The position numbers and the translations under genes were made by a program. Source: an uncultured Rikenellaceae bacterium (GTDB taxonomy: Bacteria > Bacteroidota > Bacteroidia > Bacteroidales > Rikenellaceae). Taken from it: 11,235 nucleotides of DNA. Positions 1 through 7,575 of this stretch are shown here, piece after piece; positions within the stretch are counted from its first letter, which is position 1, and each line of letters starts with the position of its first letter. A model generated the notes under the pieces. It did no database searches, was not told where the DNA came from, and saw nothing but the letters and a program-made list of their open reading frames with translations. The DNA lies in the NCBI GenBank assembly GCA_947038135.1, contig CAMQVM010000031.1:1-11235 (forward strand). Direction: 5' to 3'.

Positions 1-100
1 TGGGGTAATTTATTAATAAAAACCATACCTAAATAGTTGAAATAAGTATATTTAACGTTTTGCGAATCTCCCTATGTAAGAAACCACTTATAACAAATTT
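1..100. other. gene-free left edge
   Basis: No open reading frame, tRNA-like fold, repeat or convincing promoter is visible here. The stretch is AT-rich and lies beyond the terminator of the susC operon, so it is probably the intergenic space to the next locus outside the window. Confidence 0.5.
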
Positions 101-141
101 ATAAGGCTATTCACAAACTAAATTTTGTGAATAGCCTTATA
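100..141 (-). terminator. hairpin ending the susC-susD-oxidoreductase operon
   Basis: Bases 100-117 pair perfectly with 124-141 (18 bp, 6-nt loop). The core is GGCTATTCACAAA against TTTGTGAATAGCC. The hairpin begins 4 bp past the oxidoreductase stop codon, so it is the natural 3' end of the minus-strand operon. The minus-strand sequence after the stem is AAATTTGTT, a weak U-tract, so it may act as a 3'-end or stability hairpin as well as an intrinsic terminator. A related stem, GGCTAATTCGCAAAACC, lies at the other end of the locus (11153-11188). Confidence 0.75.
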
Positions 142-145
142 TAAA

Positions 146-1999
146 TTACTCATTCTTAGTTCCTAAACTACCTCCTAAATTAAAAAGTTGATTATCAGGA
201 AGCTTCGAATCGCCTGCACCAACCTTCATTAACGATATAAGCTCTGGTAGATGAGCGTTGTACACCGAGCGAGGCAGTGACTTGTGATTATGACAGATAG
301 ATGCAGCCATTCCAACAACCTCACCAAGCATAGCAGTGGTACGCATAACTCTAACTGTTCCTAATGCAGCATGGGTAACACTAATATTTCGCCCTGCCAT
401 AAATAAATTGTCAACATTACGAGAGTATAGGCAACGATAAGGAACGGGATATGTATAGATGTTATTGTGCTTTGCAATAGATTTAAACTCTGCATTTGGG
501 AATTTAGCACTATTGCGAGGATCAGGGTAGTGAAGATCGATAGACCATGTTGTAGAGGCAGTAGCATCTTTGTATTTAACAAGCCCAACAACATCATTTT
601 GCGTTAAAATATGATCACCTAGCAGCCTACGAGACTCTCTTTTTCCTGCAATATAGGCGACCCACTCAAGATTTTTTTTAGCATACTTAGCCTTCACCGA
701 TGAGTGGTTTTTCAAGAATGACCAGTTAGAGTAAACTACAGCCATTCCATAATCACGAATCCTCTCAAAATCTTTTATCTGATCGTAGTTCATACCAGTC
801 TCCCATGTCCATTCACCCATAGTAACCTTTTCAATGGTTTTTTCATTGAATCCTAAGCCATAATCAAAAGCAGGAAATGATGTGATACCATCTGTATCTT
901 TAGAGTACCACTGCACCGATGCACCCATAGTCATTTTATCGGCTACCTCAGGAGCTAACGACTCATTATGCTCTGAACGTGACTCTCTACCCATTCTATA
1001 ATCTGCATCAGCAAGATATCCAATTGTGCCATCACCAGTACAATCTGAAAACAGAGGAGCTGTAAATATTAGCTCTTCGCCACTTTCTATATGTTTAGTT
1101 TTTATAGATTTAATCTTTGAACCCGACATAGTAACTGAAATTGCACGGGTAGACTCAAAAAGGGTGATGTTTTTTTCACTATCAATAAACTGTTGCTTCT
1201 TATCATCTTCATAATAATCGGCTGGTTGAGCATTACCTCCACGGTTATGACCAAACTCTTTAATCATATTTCCTAGATTAGAATAAGGAGCAATATTTAT
1301 TCTACCTCCAAGATGAACACGTATCTCTGAGCTATTACACCCTCCAAGTATAGGTCGGTCGTTGATCAAAGCAACAGTTAAACCCTCGCGTGCGGCTGCC
1401 ATAGCCGCCGACATACCTGCCACACCACCTCCAATAACGACAAAATCGTAATCACCAGCAGATTTAATCTTTACACCTGCTGCCTTGTTACGAATAACAG
1501 CTAGCTTATCTATATTATTTGTTGGAGCTTTGTTCTCTTTAGTGAAATAGATAGCATCACACCTGCCATTAAAGCCTGTAAGGTCAACCAACGAGATAGT
1601 TGTGCTACCCTTAGCAACCTTAACAGATCCAGCATTTTGCCACTCCCAGCAGTTGCCACTCTCACCAAGGGTTGTTGATAGGGTTGCTTTTCCTACTTTA
1701 ATTTTAAACTTACCAGCCCCACTCTTCTCACTCCAAGGAGAGGTCCAGTTGAAGGTGCGCACATATACATTATATTGCCCCGAAGTAGTGAAATTAATAG
1801 TTGTTGAAGCATCACTAACTTTAACACCTTTGCCATGTGCCATTAAGTAAGGGGAACCCATAAGGTCCATAAATTGTTGATCTAGCACCCATCCGCCTTT
1901 ACTGCTGAAACTCTCAGCCTCTACAAATAGCGACTGTGCATTTAGCGTTATTGAGGAGCAAAAAATGGCGATGTAGATAATAAATAGGCTCTTTTTCAT
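146..1999 (-). CDS. secreted FAD-dependent oxidoreductase with N-terminal beta-rich domain
   Basis: A 617-residue exported flavoprotein of the FAD_oxidored (PF12831) type. Residues 1-21 form a Sec signal peptide (MKKSLF, hydrophobic core, cleavage near LNA-Q) with no twin-arginine motif and no good lipobox. Residues about 23-155 are a beta-rich, probably carbohydrate-binding domain starting VEAES. The FAD Rossmann motif is at 184-215 (DYDFVVIGGG, with GGGVAG at 190-195), followed by ILGGCNSSEIR at 217-227, a DCTGDGTIG segment at 319-327, and the C-terminal AGRNISVTHAALGTVRVM signature at 535-552. The family oxidises or reduces small or sugar-like substrates, but the reaction here is unknown. 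It is the third gene after susC and susD, 75 bp behind susD, where many PULs carry a glycan-binding protein or enzyme. It is expected in the periplasm or on the cell surface. Oxidation of the imported glycoside is my inference from the context. Start: ATG directly ahead of a clear signal peptide. Confidence 0.85.
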   Translation of the reverse strand: MKKSLFIIYIAIFCSSITLNAQSLFVEAESFSSKGGWVLDQQFMDLMGSPYLMAHGKGVKVSDASTTINFTTSGQYNVYVRTFNWTSPWSEKSGAGKFKIKVGKATLSTTLGESGNCWEWQNAGSVKVAKGSTTISLVDLTGFNGRCDAIYFTKENKAPTNNIDKLAVIRNKAAGVKIKSAGDYDFVVIGGGVAGMSAAMAAAREGLTVALINDRPILGGCNSSEIRVHLGGRINIAPYSNLGNMIKEFGHNRGGNAQPADYYEDDKKQQFIDSEKNITLFESTRAISVTMSGSKIKSIKTKHIESGEELIFTAPLFSDCTGDGTIGYLADADYRMGRESRSEHNESLAPEVADKMTMGASVQWYSKDTDGITSFPAFDYGLGFNEKTIEKVTMGEWTWETGMNYDQIKDFERIRDYGMAVVYSNWSFLKNHSSVKAKYAKKNLEWVAYIAGKRESRRLLGDHILTQNDVVGLVKYKDATASTTWSIDLHYPDPRNSAKFPNAEFKSIAKHNNIYTYPVPYRCLYSRNVDNLFMAGRNISVTHAALGTVRVMRTTAMLGEVVGMAASICHNHKSLPRSVYNAHLPELISLMKVGAGDSKLPDNQLFNLGGSLGTKNE

Positions 2000-2029
2000 T
2001 GTTCAGTTTTTTTAATAATTGATATTAAA

Positions 2030-2061
2030 GGAGGCTTTCAAAAAAATATTTGAAAACCTCC
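2030..2061 (-). other. intercistronic hairpin between susD and oxidoreductase
   Basis: Bases 2030-2042 pair with 2049-2061 around a 6-nt loop. On the plus strand one position is a C/A mismatch (2035/2056). In minus-strand RNA the same pair is G-U, so all 13 pairs hold, which fits a structure used in the minus-strand transcript. It is followed by UUUAAUAU. It could partly terminate transcription, or protect the susC-susD part of the mRNA so that more SusC/SusD than oxidoreductase is made. Confidence 0.6.
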
Positions 2062-2074
2062 AATGTAATTGACT

Positions 2075-3781
2075 TTAATAGCCAGGGTTATTAGGTTTGA
2101 GGTTCTCATTAACCAATATCTCTTTTGAAGGTATCGGCCATAGATATTGACGTACATCAAACTTTTTGTAGGCTATAACTTTAGTATTGCCTGCTGTACT
2201 TAGAGCTGAAAAGTCAGCTATGCCATCTTTATCTATCTCAGGAACACCAGGGAAAAACCAAAGCCCCCTATCAATAAGTGCCTTTAAAGGGTCGATATCT
2301 AAAAGCCCATAGCGAGGTAAACTGAGTGCTTTTTCGGCTAATTTCCAACGAATCAAGTCATAATAGCGTAAATTTTCACCTGCAAACTCCATGCGACGCT
2401 CAAATCGTATCACTGTGCGGAGGCTTGATTGATCTGTTGTTGTTACAGCAGGATAACTAGCAGTTTGATCAATTGACACACCGTAAGCCCTAGCCCTAAC
2501 CATGTTAATAGCATCTAAAACCGACTGATCTATCTGGTTAAGCTCAATTTTTGACTCTGCATACATTAAAAGCACATCTGCATAACGAAGGTAAATACCA
2601 TCTGGCTCAGCTTTATAACCATTCAGCTTATATGTTTCATCGACACCTTTACAAGAGAGCATACCAGTATAAGAGGCATACGCCGATCCAAATTTACAAT
2701 CGTTGTTTTTAACCATCTTGCCAGTATTATGATTCATAACCTTTTCGCTATATGGATTAGGGTCATAATCTATTCCTAAGAAGGTTGTTACCACATCTTT
2801 ACCTATTGGAATAATTGTTGCCGACATACGAGGATCTCTATTTGCAAATGGGTTTACAGGGTCGTAGTTAGGCGACTCATCAATAGGAAGACCATCAGTG
2901 CATAAAAAGGCTGAAGCAAGATCCCAAGATACAATTTCGGCACCCCACCCCCCATGTAAACGAGGAAGTATGTTACTTGTATATAAAACAGACTTAAACT
3001 CAACAGAGCGTGGTATTATATGCACCCCCTCTGCCGATTTTTTTGTAGATGGAAGAAACAGATCTGAGAAGCTAACATGCAAGGTATAAGCATCTAAATC
3101 CATACATTTTTTTGCTGCTTCTGCTGCAACATCAAAATCTGAGTTTCTGATTGCAATACGTGCCTTATAGGCATAAGCCATACCTTTTGTTGCTCTACTA
3201 GTTTCAGTTTTACTATATGCTACTGGTAAACCCTCTGCTGCAATATCAAGATCTCTGTATACACTCTCTAAGATAATATCTTTAGATGTTCTGCTTACTG
3301 CAAGCGCCTCATCTATTGAAAGGGTGTGTTCGGTATATACCACATCTCCAAAATGGTTAACTAGGCTTCCATATTGATAAGCTCTAATAAATAGTGCCTC
3401 TGCTTTATAAGCATCTAATGAAACTGGAGGTACACTACTTACAACCGACTCTTTTTCAAGCGACTCTAACACTTTGTTAGCTCTTGAAACTGCTTTATAA
3501 GAGTTTGTCCACATTGTGGTAACAGTAGATGATTGACCATTAAGACTAGCACCTACAATAGGTGTAAGAACCTCTCGATAACTTAGATCATCACTGCTAT
3601 AATTATCTGTTCGAGTAAAAAATTCGGGCTTATAGAGATCCATAAGTGCCATTTTTATCTCTACCTCTGACGAAAACCACTTGTCAGCTGAACCCTCAGA
3701 TAGAGGATATAGGTTTGTCTCATTATTACATGATAGCGTCATAACTATCGTAGCAATCAATAATGTTATTCTATTATTCAT
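2075..3781 (-). CDS. susD: SusD/RagB-family surface glycan-binding lipoprotein
   Basis: SusD homologue of 568 residues that should sit as a lid on the SusC transporter and bind the glycan. The N-terminus is a lipoprotein signal (MNNRITLLIATIVMTLSC) with the acylated cysteine at 18. Family marks: the helical FIRAYQYGSLVNHFGDVVY segment at 131-149, the C-terminal ERRMEFAGENLRYYDLIRW at 461-479 (usual form ERRxEFxxExxRYxDLxRW), and the closing LWPIP..E...N.NLKPNNPGY at 547-568, complete to the usual NPGY end. The reading frame is open 27 codons further upstream, but that extension overlaps the end of susC and would bury the signal peptide, so I chose the ATG at 3779-3781. This start is 23 bp after the susC stop, in the same operon. 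The bound sugar cannot be read from the sequence. Confidence 0.95.
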   Translation of the reverse strand: MNNRITLLIATIVMTLSCNNETNLYPLSEGSADKWFSSEVEIKMALMDLYKPEFFTRTDNYSSDDLSYREVLTPIVGASLNGQSSTVTTMWTNSYKAVSRANKVLESLEKESVVSSVPPVSLDAYKAEALFIRAYQYGSLVNHFGDVVYTEHTLSIDEALAVSRTSKDIILESVYRDLDIAAEGLPVAYSKTETSRATKGMAYAYKARIAIRNSDFDVAAEAAKKCMDLDAYTLHVSFSDLFLPSTKKSAEGVHIIPRSVEFKSVLYTSNILPRLHGGWGAEIVSWDLASAFLCTDGLPIDESPNYDPVNPFANRDPRMSATIIPIGKDVVTTFLGIDYDPNPYSEKVMNHNTGKMVKNNDCKFGSAYASYTGMLSCKGVDETYKLNGYKAEPDGIYLRYADVLLMYAESKIELNQIDQSVLDAINMVRARAYGVSIDQTASYPAVTTTDQSSLRTVIRFERRMEFAGENLRYYDLIRWKLAEKALSLPRYGLLDIDPLKALIDRGLWFFPGVPEIDKDGIADFSALSTAGNTKVIAYKKFDVRQYLWPIPSKEILVNENLKPNNPGY

Positions 3782-3804
3782 AAGATTATAATTTATTATT
3801 AATA

Positions 3805-6800
3805 TTAAAATGATATCGACACACCACCTAAAACAGTAGTAGCAAGAGGGTAACCTCTCCAATCTGCCTCAGGGTCAAAACCTTTAGGGTAATTATCAAT
3901 AGATAGTATGTCATTTACACTTACATATACACGTAGGTTATTGATAGACATCTTAGAGGTAAAACTTTTAGGTAGTGTATATCCCAAAGTGATATTTTTC
4001 AGCCTACAATAGCTGCCATCAAACATCCAAAAATCACTCATTTTGTAGTTGTTAGCTTTATTGTTTTCGGTTAACCTAGGAAACTGTGCGTTGATATTCT
4101 GCTCAGCAGTGTTATAGTGGCTCCATTGATTACCAACCACCTCAACAGGAAAACGCCCCCAGTTAGAATTGTTATAGGCATACATAGATGCACTAGATAC
4201 ATCACGCTTACCTACACCTTGAAGCACTAACCCGAAATCGATACCTTTCCAGCCTAAATTAATGCTAGCACCATAAAGATATTTTGGAAGTGATGACCCC
4301 AAAAGTGTTCTGTCATACTCAGGAGAGATAATACCATCTGGCACTCCATCAGGACCAGATATATCTTTAAACTTGATATCACCAGGTTTTGTGTTTTTAC
4401 CTAATAATGGCGATGCCTCTACCTCTTCAACAGATTGAAACATACCATCTGTTTGATAACCATACCACTCATTAAACTCGCTACCTTGCATCTTTACTTT
4501 GTCACCTAAAAATTCAGTTCCGCCTAAGTCACCCATTACCGATTCAAAGTTAGATAGGTTTACACTCACCGAGTAGTTGAAGTCGCCTACTATATCACTC
4601 CACGCCAAGTCAAGGTCGTAACCTTTAGTTGTCATTACTCCTGTGTTTTGATTTGGATTCTCAAAACCTACATAATCAGGAATTTCAAGAGCTAAAAGCA
4701 TATCGCTTGTCACCTTAGTGTAATACTCTCCTGAAAAACGTAAACGATTATCGAAAAGGTTCATATCAACAGCGATGTTATAAGACTCAGTAGTCTCCCA
4801 AGATATATTTTGTATTGCATACCTTAGCTGATAAGCTGTCTGCCCAGATACAATATCGGTACCTTGATAAAACAACTCATTTCCAAAAGCCATAGTTGCT
4901 TGATATGGATAGTTACCGATTCGCTCATTACCAAGGCTACCATAAGAGGCTCTAAACTTCAAATATGATATTTGCTCTACACCTTTCAAAAAAGACTCTT
5001 CAGAGGCAACCCAACCAAGCGACACCGACGGAAATGCTCCCCAGCGATAATCTTGATGAAAACGTGACGAGGCATCATAACGTAAATTCACCTGCATTAA
5101 ATATCGGTGATCATAGTTATACGACACACGCCCAAACCCAGAGCGATATGCTTGCTCAAAAGCCGACCCACTATTATCTCTAAAAGACTCAGGTCCTAAA
5201 TTAAGGTAAGGGTAGTTTTGTAGTAAATATTGATCACGTGATGCACCTAAGCTTTCTGACTTCAGGTAGTAGTTTTCATATCCTGCCATTGCAGAGATAT
5301 TATGAACTCCCCCGAACGTTTTATCATAGTTGGCAAACACTTGAGTTGTAAGATCCATCACTTCATCTCTTGTTTCAGATAGCTTGGTAGTTGCTCTATC
5401 TTGCGTAAAACCTTGCGATACAGTAGTGTTGTCTTCTCCAAAATATGGAACTTGAAGTGCAAAATCTTTCGATTTATTAAAAGAAAACGATGGAGCCAAA
5501 ACAACCGATACTTTCAACCCTTTAACTGGAGTGATATTAAGTGCAGCTTTTCCAGCAAGTCTATTGTACTCAGATGCTTTTACTCCCCCATATTTATGCG
5601 AAGCCCAAGGGTTATTACCGCTCTTTCCCTCTGCTACACGCCCATCACTAAACATTGCACCATACACAGGAGCAGCAATAGACGACTGACTTAGCGGATT
5701 ATAGCTAGGGTTATCATTCATGCTTCGCTTATAGTTCATATCTAATGTAGCACCTATATACTTATTGATGGTAAAGTCGTTGTTTGTACGAATAGTTATC
5801 TTATCATAATTCATATTCTCTAACAACCCCTCTGTCTTATCATAATTTATTGAGGCGTTAGACTTTACAAATTTAGACCCTCCAGATATACTTACTGTAT
5901 GAGATTGACGAGGAGCAATCTTCTTTAAGATTAAATCATTCCAGTTGGTGTTGAAATATTTATTTGGCTCGTCAAACATCAATTGATCATAATTATCAAT
6001 TGTCTCTTTTGAGTATGCAGGGTATTTACCATCTTCTTTATTGCCTAGGTCGTTCCAACGCAACTCATTAAGCGATTGCATATATTCAGTTGAATTTTGA
6101 ACATCAAACTGCTGAGTAGGCGCATCAAAGCCAATTTCATAAGCATAGCGAAGAGAGATACTTTCGCCTTTAGCTCTTTTTGTTGTAACAACAATAACTC
6201 CAGCAGCAGCACGTGACCCGTAAATAGAGGCAGAGGCAGCATCTTTAAGCACTGTTAAGCTCTCAATATCGTTAGGGCTGATATGGTCGATATTATCGGT
6301 TGGCACACCGTCAACAATAATAAGCGGGCTACTATCTGAAATAGATGTTACTCCACGAACTAAAATTGAGGTTGTAGCCCCTGGCGAACTACTACTACGA
6401 GTAACAGTAACACCCGATACCGCTCCTTGAAGAGACGAGGTGATTGATGTGTTGTTTCTGTCCGCTATGCTTTGACCTGTAACAGTTGATATAGAACCTG
6501 TTAAATCTTTCTTTCGCATAGATCCATAACCCACAACCACTACTTCGTCTGCTATTATTGCATTCTCTTTAAGAGAAACCGTAACAATTGCTGAGTTTAC
6601 AAGCTGCTCTAAATCTTTATAACCCATAAAAGAGAAAACTAAGGTATCTCCCTTTTTAGCCTCAATGGTATAATCGCCATTAGTGCCACTTATAGAGCCT
6701 CTAGTAGTACCTTTTACCTGAACAAGCACACCTATCATAGGTTTACCGTATGCATCAGTAACCTTTCCGGTGATATTTTTATTACTTACAGCGGCTACTG

Positions 6801-7176
6801 GCTCTTTAGCTTCAACAGCAGGGCTTTTTTGTGTCACTGTAATTTGACGGTTATTGATTAGGTAGGTGTAGCCTACACCTGGAAGAACTTCGCTTAATAA
6901 GCTCTCAACAGATATATTTGTAGCTCCTTCAATCTCTACTTTTGTCGATATATCAACAATTTTTGAGTTGTAAATGAATATAAATTCACTACTCTTCTCG
7001 ATTGTGATAAAGAGATCTTCTAGTGTCATGGTATCATTGCTTAATGATAAACTCACGCTTCTAGCATACTCTAGCTTACTTAAGTCTACATTTACTGCAC
7101 CTAAGGGAGTGTTTATTAACGATAAAAATAACACTGCTAGCATGACCCCGACTTTGAAATGTCTAAATTTATTCAT
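3805..7176 (-). CDS. susC: SusC/RagA-family TonB-dependent transporter with STN signalling domain
   Basis: A 1123-residue outer-membrane TonB-dependent importer. Order of parts: signal peptide 1-27 (cleavage near PLGA); secretin/TonB short N-terminal (STN) domain about 46-115 (MTLEDLFITIEKSS onward, ending INNRQITVT); carboxypeptidase-regulatory-like beta-sandwich 135-203 (ITGKVTDAYGKPMIGV); SusC-type plug from about 210 with DEVVVVGYGSMRKKDLTG, SPLIIVDGVP at 283-292 and LKDAASASIYGSRAAAGVIVV at 310-330; then a beta-barrel to the C-terminal aromatic (VSISF). Many SusC proteins lack STN. Its presence marks a transducing transporter of the FecA type, matching the FecR-like and ECF sigma genes in this window. 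It is the first gene of the operon, with an ECF-type promoter about 250 bp upstream and a predicted antisense RNA against its leader. The transported glycan is unknown. Confidence 0.96.
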   Translation of the reverse strand: MNKFRHFKVGVMLAVLFLSLINTPLGAVNVDLSKLEYARSVSLSLSNDTMTLEDLFITIEKSSEFIFIYNSKIVDISTKVEIEGATNISVESLLSEVLPGVGYTYLINNRQITVTQKSPAVEAKEPVAAVSNKNITGKVTDAYGKPMIGVLVQVKGTTRGSISGTNGDYTIEAKKGDTLVFSFMGYKDLEQLVNSAIVTVSLKENAIIADEVVVVGYGSMRKKDLTGSISTVTGQSIADRNNTSITSSLQGAVSGVTVTRSSSSPGATTSILVRGVTSISDSSPLIIVDGVPTDNIDHISPNDIESLTVLKDAASASIYGSRAAAGVIVVTTKRAKGESISLRYAYEIGFDAPTQQFDVQNSTEYMQSLNELRWNDLGNKEDGKYPAYSKETIDNYDQLMFDEPNKYFNTNWNDLILKKIAPRQSHTVSISGGSKFVKSNASINYDKTEGLLENMNYDKITIRTNNDFTINKYIGATLDMNYKRSMNDNPSYNPLSQSSIAAPVYGAMFSDGRVAEGKSGNNPWASHKYGGVKASEYNRLAGKAALNITPVKGLKVSVVLAPSFSFNKSKDFALQVPYFGEDNTTVSQGFTQDRATTKLSETRDEVMDLTTQVFANYDKTFGGVHNISAMAGYENYYLKSESLGASRDQYLLQNYPYLNLGPESFRDNSGSAFEQAYRSGFGRVSYNYDHRYLMQVNLRYDASSRFHQDYRWGAFPSVSLGWVASEESFLKGVEQISYLKFRASYGSLGNERIGNYPYQATMAFGNELFYQGTDIVSGQTAYQLRYAIQNISWETTESYNIAVDMNLFDNRLRFSGEYYTKVTSDMLLALEIPDYVGFENPNQNTGVMTTKGYDLDLAWSDIVGDFNYSVSVNLSNFESVMGDLGGTEFLGDKVKMQGSEFNEWYGYQTDGMFQSVEEVEASPLLGKNTKPGDIKFKDISGPDGVPDGIISPEYDRTLLGSSLPKYLYGASINLGWKGIDFGLVLQGVGKRDVSSASMYAYNNSNWGRFPVEVVGNQWSHYNTAEQNINAQFPRLTENNKANNYKMSDFWMFDGSYCRLKNITLGYTLPKSFTSKMSINNLRVYVSVNDILSIDNYPKGFDPEADWRGYPLATTVLGGVSISF

Positions 7177-7183
7177 AACTTTG
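7153..7183 (+). promoter_or_regulatory. housekeeping-type promoter of an antisense RNA
   Basis: TTTG at 7153-7156, 19 bp, then TAACTTTG at 7176-7183. This matches the Bacteroidota primary-sigma consensus (-33 TTTG, -7 TAnnTTTG) at every specified position with usual spacing. It reads away from susC, in antisense to the susC leader, and its -7 box begins on the susC start codon. Transcription should start near 7187-7189. Confidence 0.65.
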
Positions 7184-7202
7184 TCTTGATTTTAGTTTTA
7201 AC

Positions 7203-7222
7203 TGTGCAACTGCAATTGCACA
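7203..7222. repeat. inverted repeat in susC leader / antisense RNA
   Basis: TGTGCAA (7203-7209) and TTGCACA (7216-7222) form a 7-bp stem with a 6-nt loop, 27-46 nt upstream of the susC start. A shorter perfect palindrome, TGCAATTGCA, is nested at 7211-7220. Because the two RNAs are complementary, both the susC leader and the antisense RNA would carry this hairpin. It is a plausible loop-loop pairing site. Confidence 0.55.
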
Positions 7223-7246
7223 TTAATTAAATTGAAATTTACTTAT

Positions 7247-7290
7247 AGGATTGTTTTAGTGTTCTGCACTGAGCAATCCTTGCTTTTTTT
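7247..7290 (+). terminator. intrinsic terminator of the antisense RNA
   Basis: AGGATTG (7247-7253) pairs with CAATCCT (7274-7280), enclosing a small AGTG/CACT hairpin (7258-7270). Seven T residues follow at 7284-7290. A shorter alternative stem, AGCAA/TTGCT (7272-7284), directly abuts the T run. The T-tract lies on the plus-strand side only, so this end acts in the antisense direction and not on the susC transcript. Confidence 0.6.
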
Positions 7291-7353
7291 CTGCTATTTT
7301 ACCATAGGCCACGACTCTTACATTATAAATGATTAGTTATTGTTAACATATTT

Positions 7354-7365
7354 TAGTTTAAACTA
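7354..7365. repeat. 12-bp palindrome in the susC leader
   Basis: TAGTTTAAACTA is a perfect palindrome within the predicted susC 5' leader, 189-178 nt upstream of the start codon. It may be an operator or a local stem. In AT-rich DNA it could also be chance. Confidence 0.25.
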
Positions 7366-7424
7366 GGGTTACCATCTTAGATTCCAGCACCACCTTAACA
7401 ACAGTTTAAAACCTTTTCAATGTA

Positions 7425-7454
7425 ATAACGACATAAAAGCAATAAAGTACTCAT
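7425..7454 (-). promoter_or_regulatory. ECF-type promoter of the susC operon
   Basis: Read on the minus strand, ATGAGTAC is followed by 16 bp and CGTTAT. This is the same arrangement found in front of the GH97 and fecR genes, with 25 and 24 of 30 bases identical respectively. GTAC-N16-CGTT has the spacing of ECF promoters, whose -35 is often AAC-like and whose -10 often carries CGT. Transcription should start near 7418, giving a susC leader of about 240 nt. No TAnnTTTG housekeeping box was found on this strand of the leader. Confidence 0.75.
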
Positions 7455-7476
7455 TAAATAATAATAATAAATGTTT

Positions 7477-7506
7477 ATGAGTACTTTATCACTTCTACAT
7501 CGTTAT
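7477..7506 (+). promoter_or_regulatory. ECF-type promoter of the GH97 gene
   Basis: ATGAGTAC at 7477-7484, 16 bp, then CGTTAT at 7501-7506. It lies back to back with the susC promoter: the two ATGAG ends face each other across 22 AT-rich bases (7455-7476). Expected transcription start is near 7511, giving a leader of about 65 nt. A 12-bp palindrome, AATATCGATATT (7507-7518), begins right after the -10 box and covers the expected start, so it could be an operator. Confidence 0.75.
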
Positions 7507-7575
7507 AATATCGATATTGTAGTACTAAAAGGGGTTTGTAGCCCAAAATCACAAATCTTGTAAAAAATAAAACCA

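Larger units (their letters stand above)
7188..7290 (+). ncRNA. predicted cis-antisense small RNA against the susC leader
   Basis: A plus-strand unit of about 100 nt bounded by a consensus promoter (7153-7183) and an intrinsic terminator (7247-7290), with no coding potential. It is fully complementary to the susC 5' leader, from roughly 12 nt upstream of the start codon outward. It would contain a 7-bp hairpin (7203-7222) and the terminator stem. Known precedent: PUL-associated antisense RNAs such as DonS in Bacteroides fragilis lie opposite the start region of susC genes and repress them, in PULs run by ECF sigma and anti-sigma pairs. By analogy this RNA would dampen susC expression when substrate is absent. 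I infer this from position and signals, not from sequence similarity. Both ends are estimates. Confidence 0.6.

Noticed and set aside
361..597. 78-codon minus-strand frame in the oxidoreductase gene
   Set aside because: It is an alternate frame under the conserved C-terminal FAD signature. The hydrophobic look comes from reading that coding DNA out of frame.
3782..3862. 27-codon N-terminal extension of the SusD frame
   Set aside because: It overlaps the 3' end of susC and would place the lipoprotein signal peptide inside the protein. The ATG at 3779-3781 gives a proper signal and lipobox.
5401..5694. 97-codon plus-strand frame inside susC
   Set aside because: It is antisense to the conserved susC barrel region. 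The translated product has no recognisable domain or signal, and no promoter was noted.
7442..7489. Inverted repeat ATAAAGTACTCAT / ATGAGTACTTTAT that looks like a terminator or operator hairpin
   Set aside because: The arms are the -35 halves of two divergent ECF-type promoters. Each arm is followed at fixed distance by CGTTAT, and a third single copy sits before fecR, so the symmetry comes from back-to-back promoters.
7516..7530. AGTACT near 7520 as a fourth ECF element
   Set aside because: Sixteen bases after GTAC there is no CGTT, and the ATGAG part is missing.
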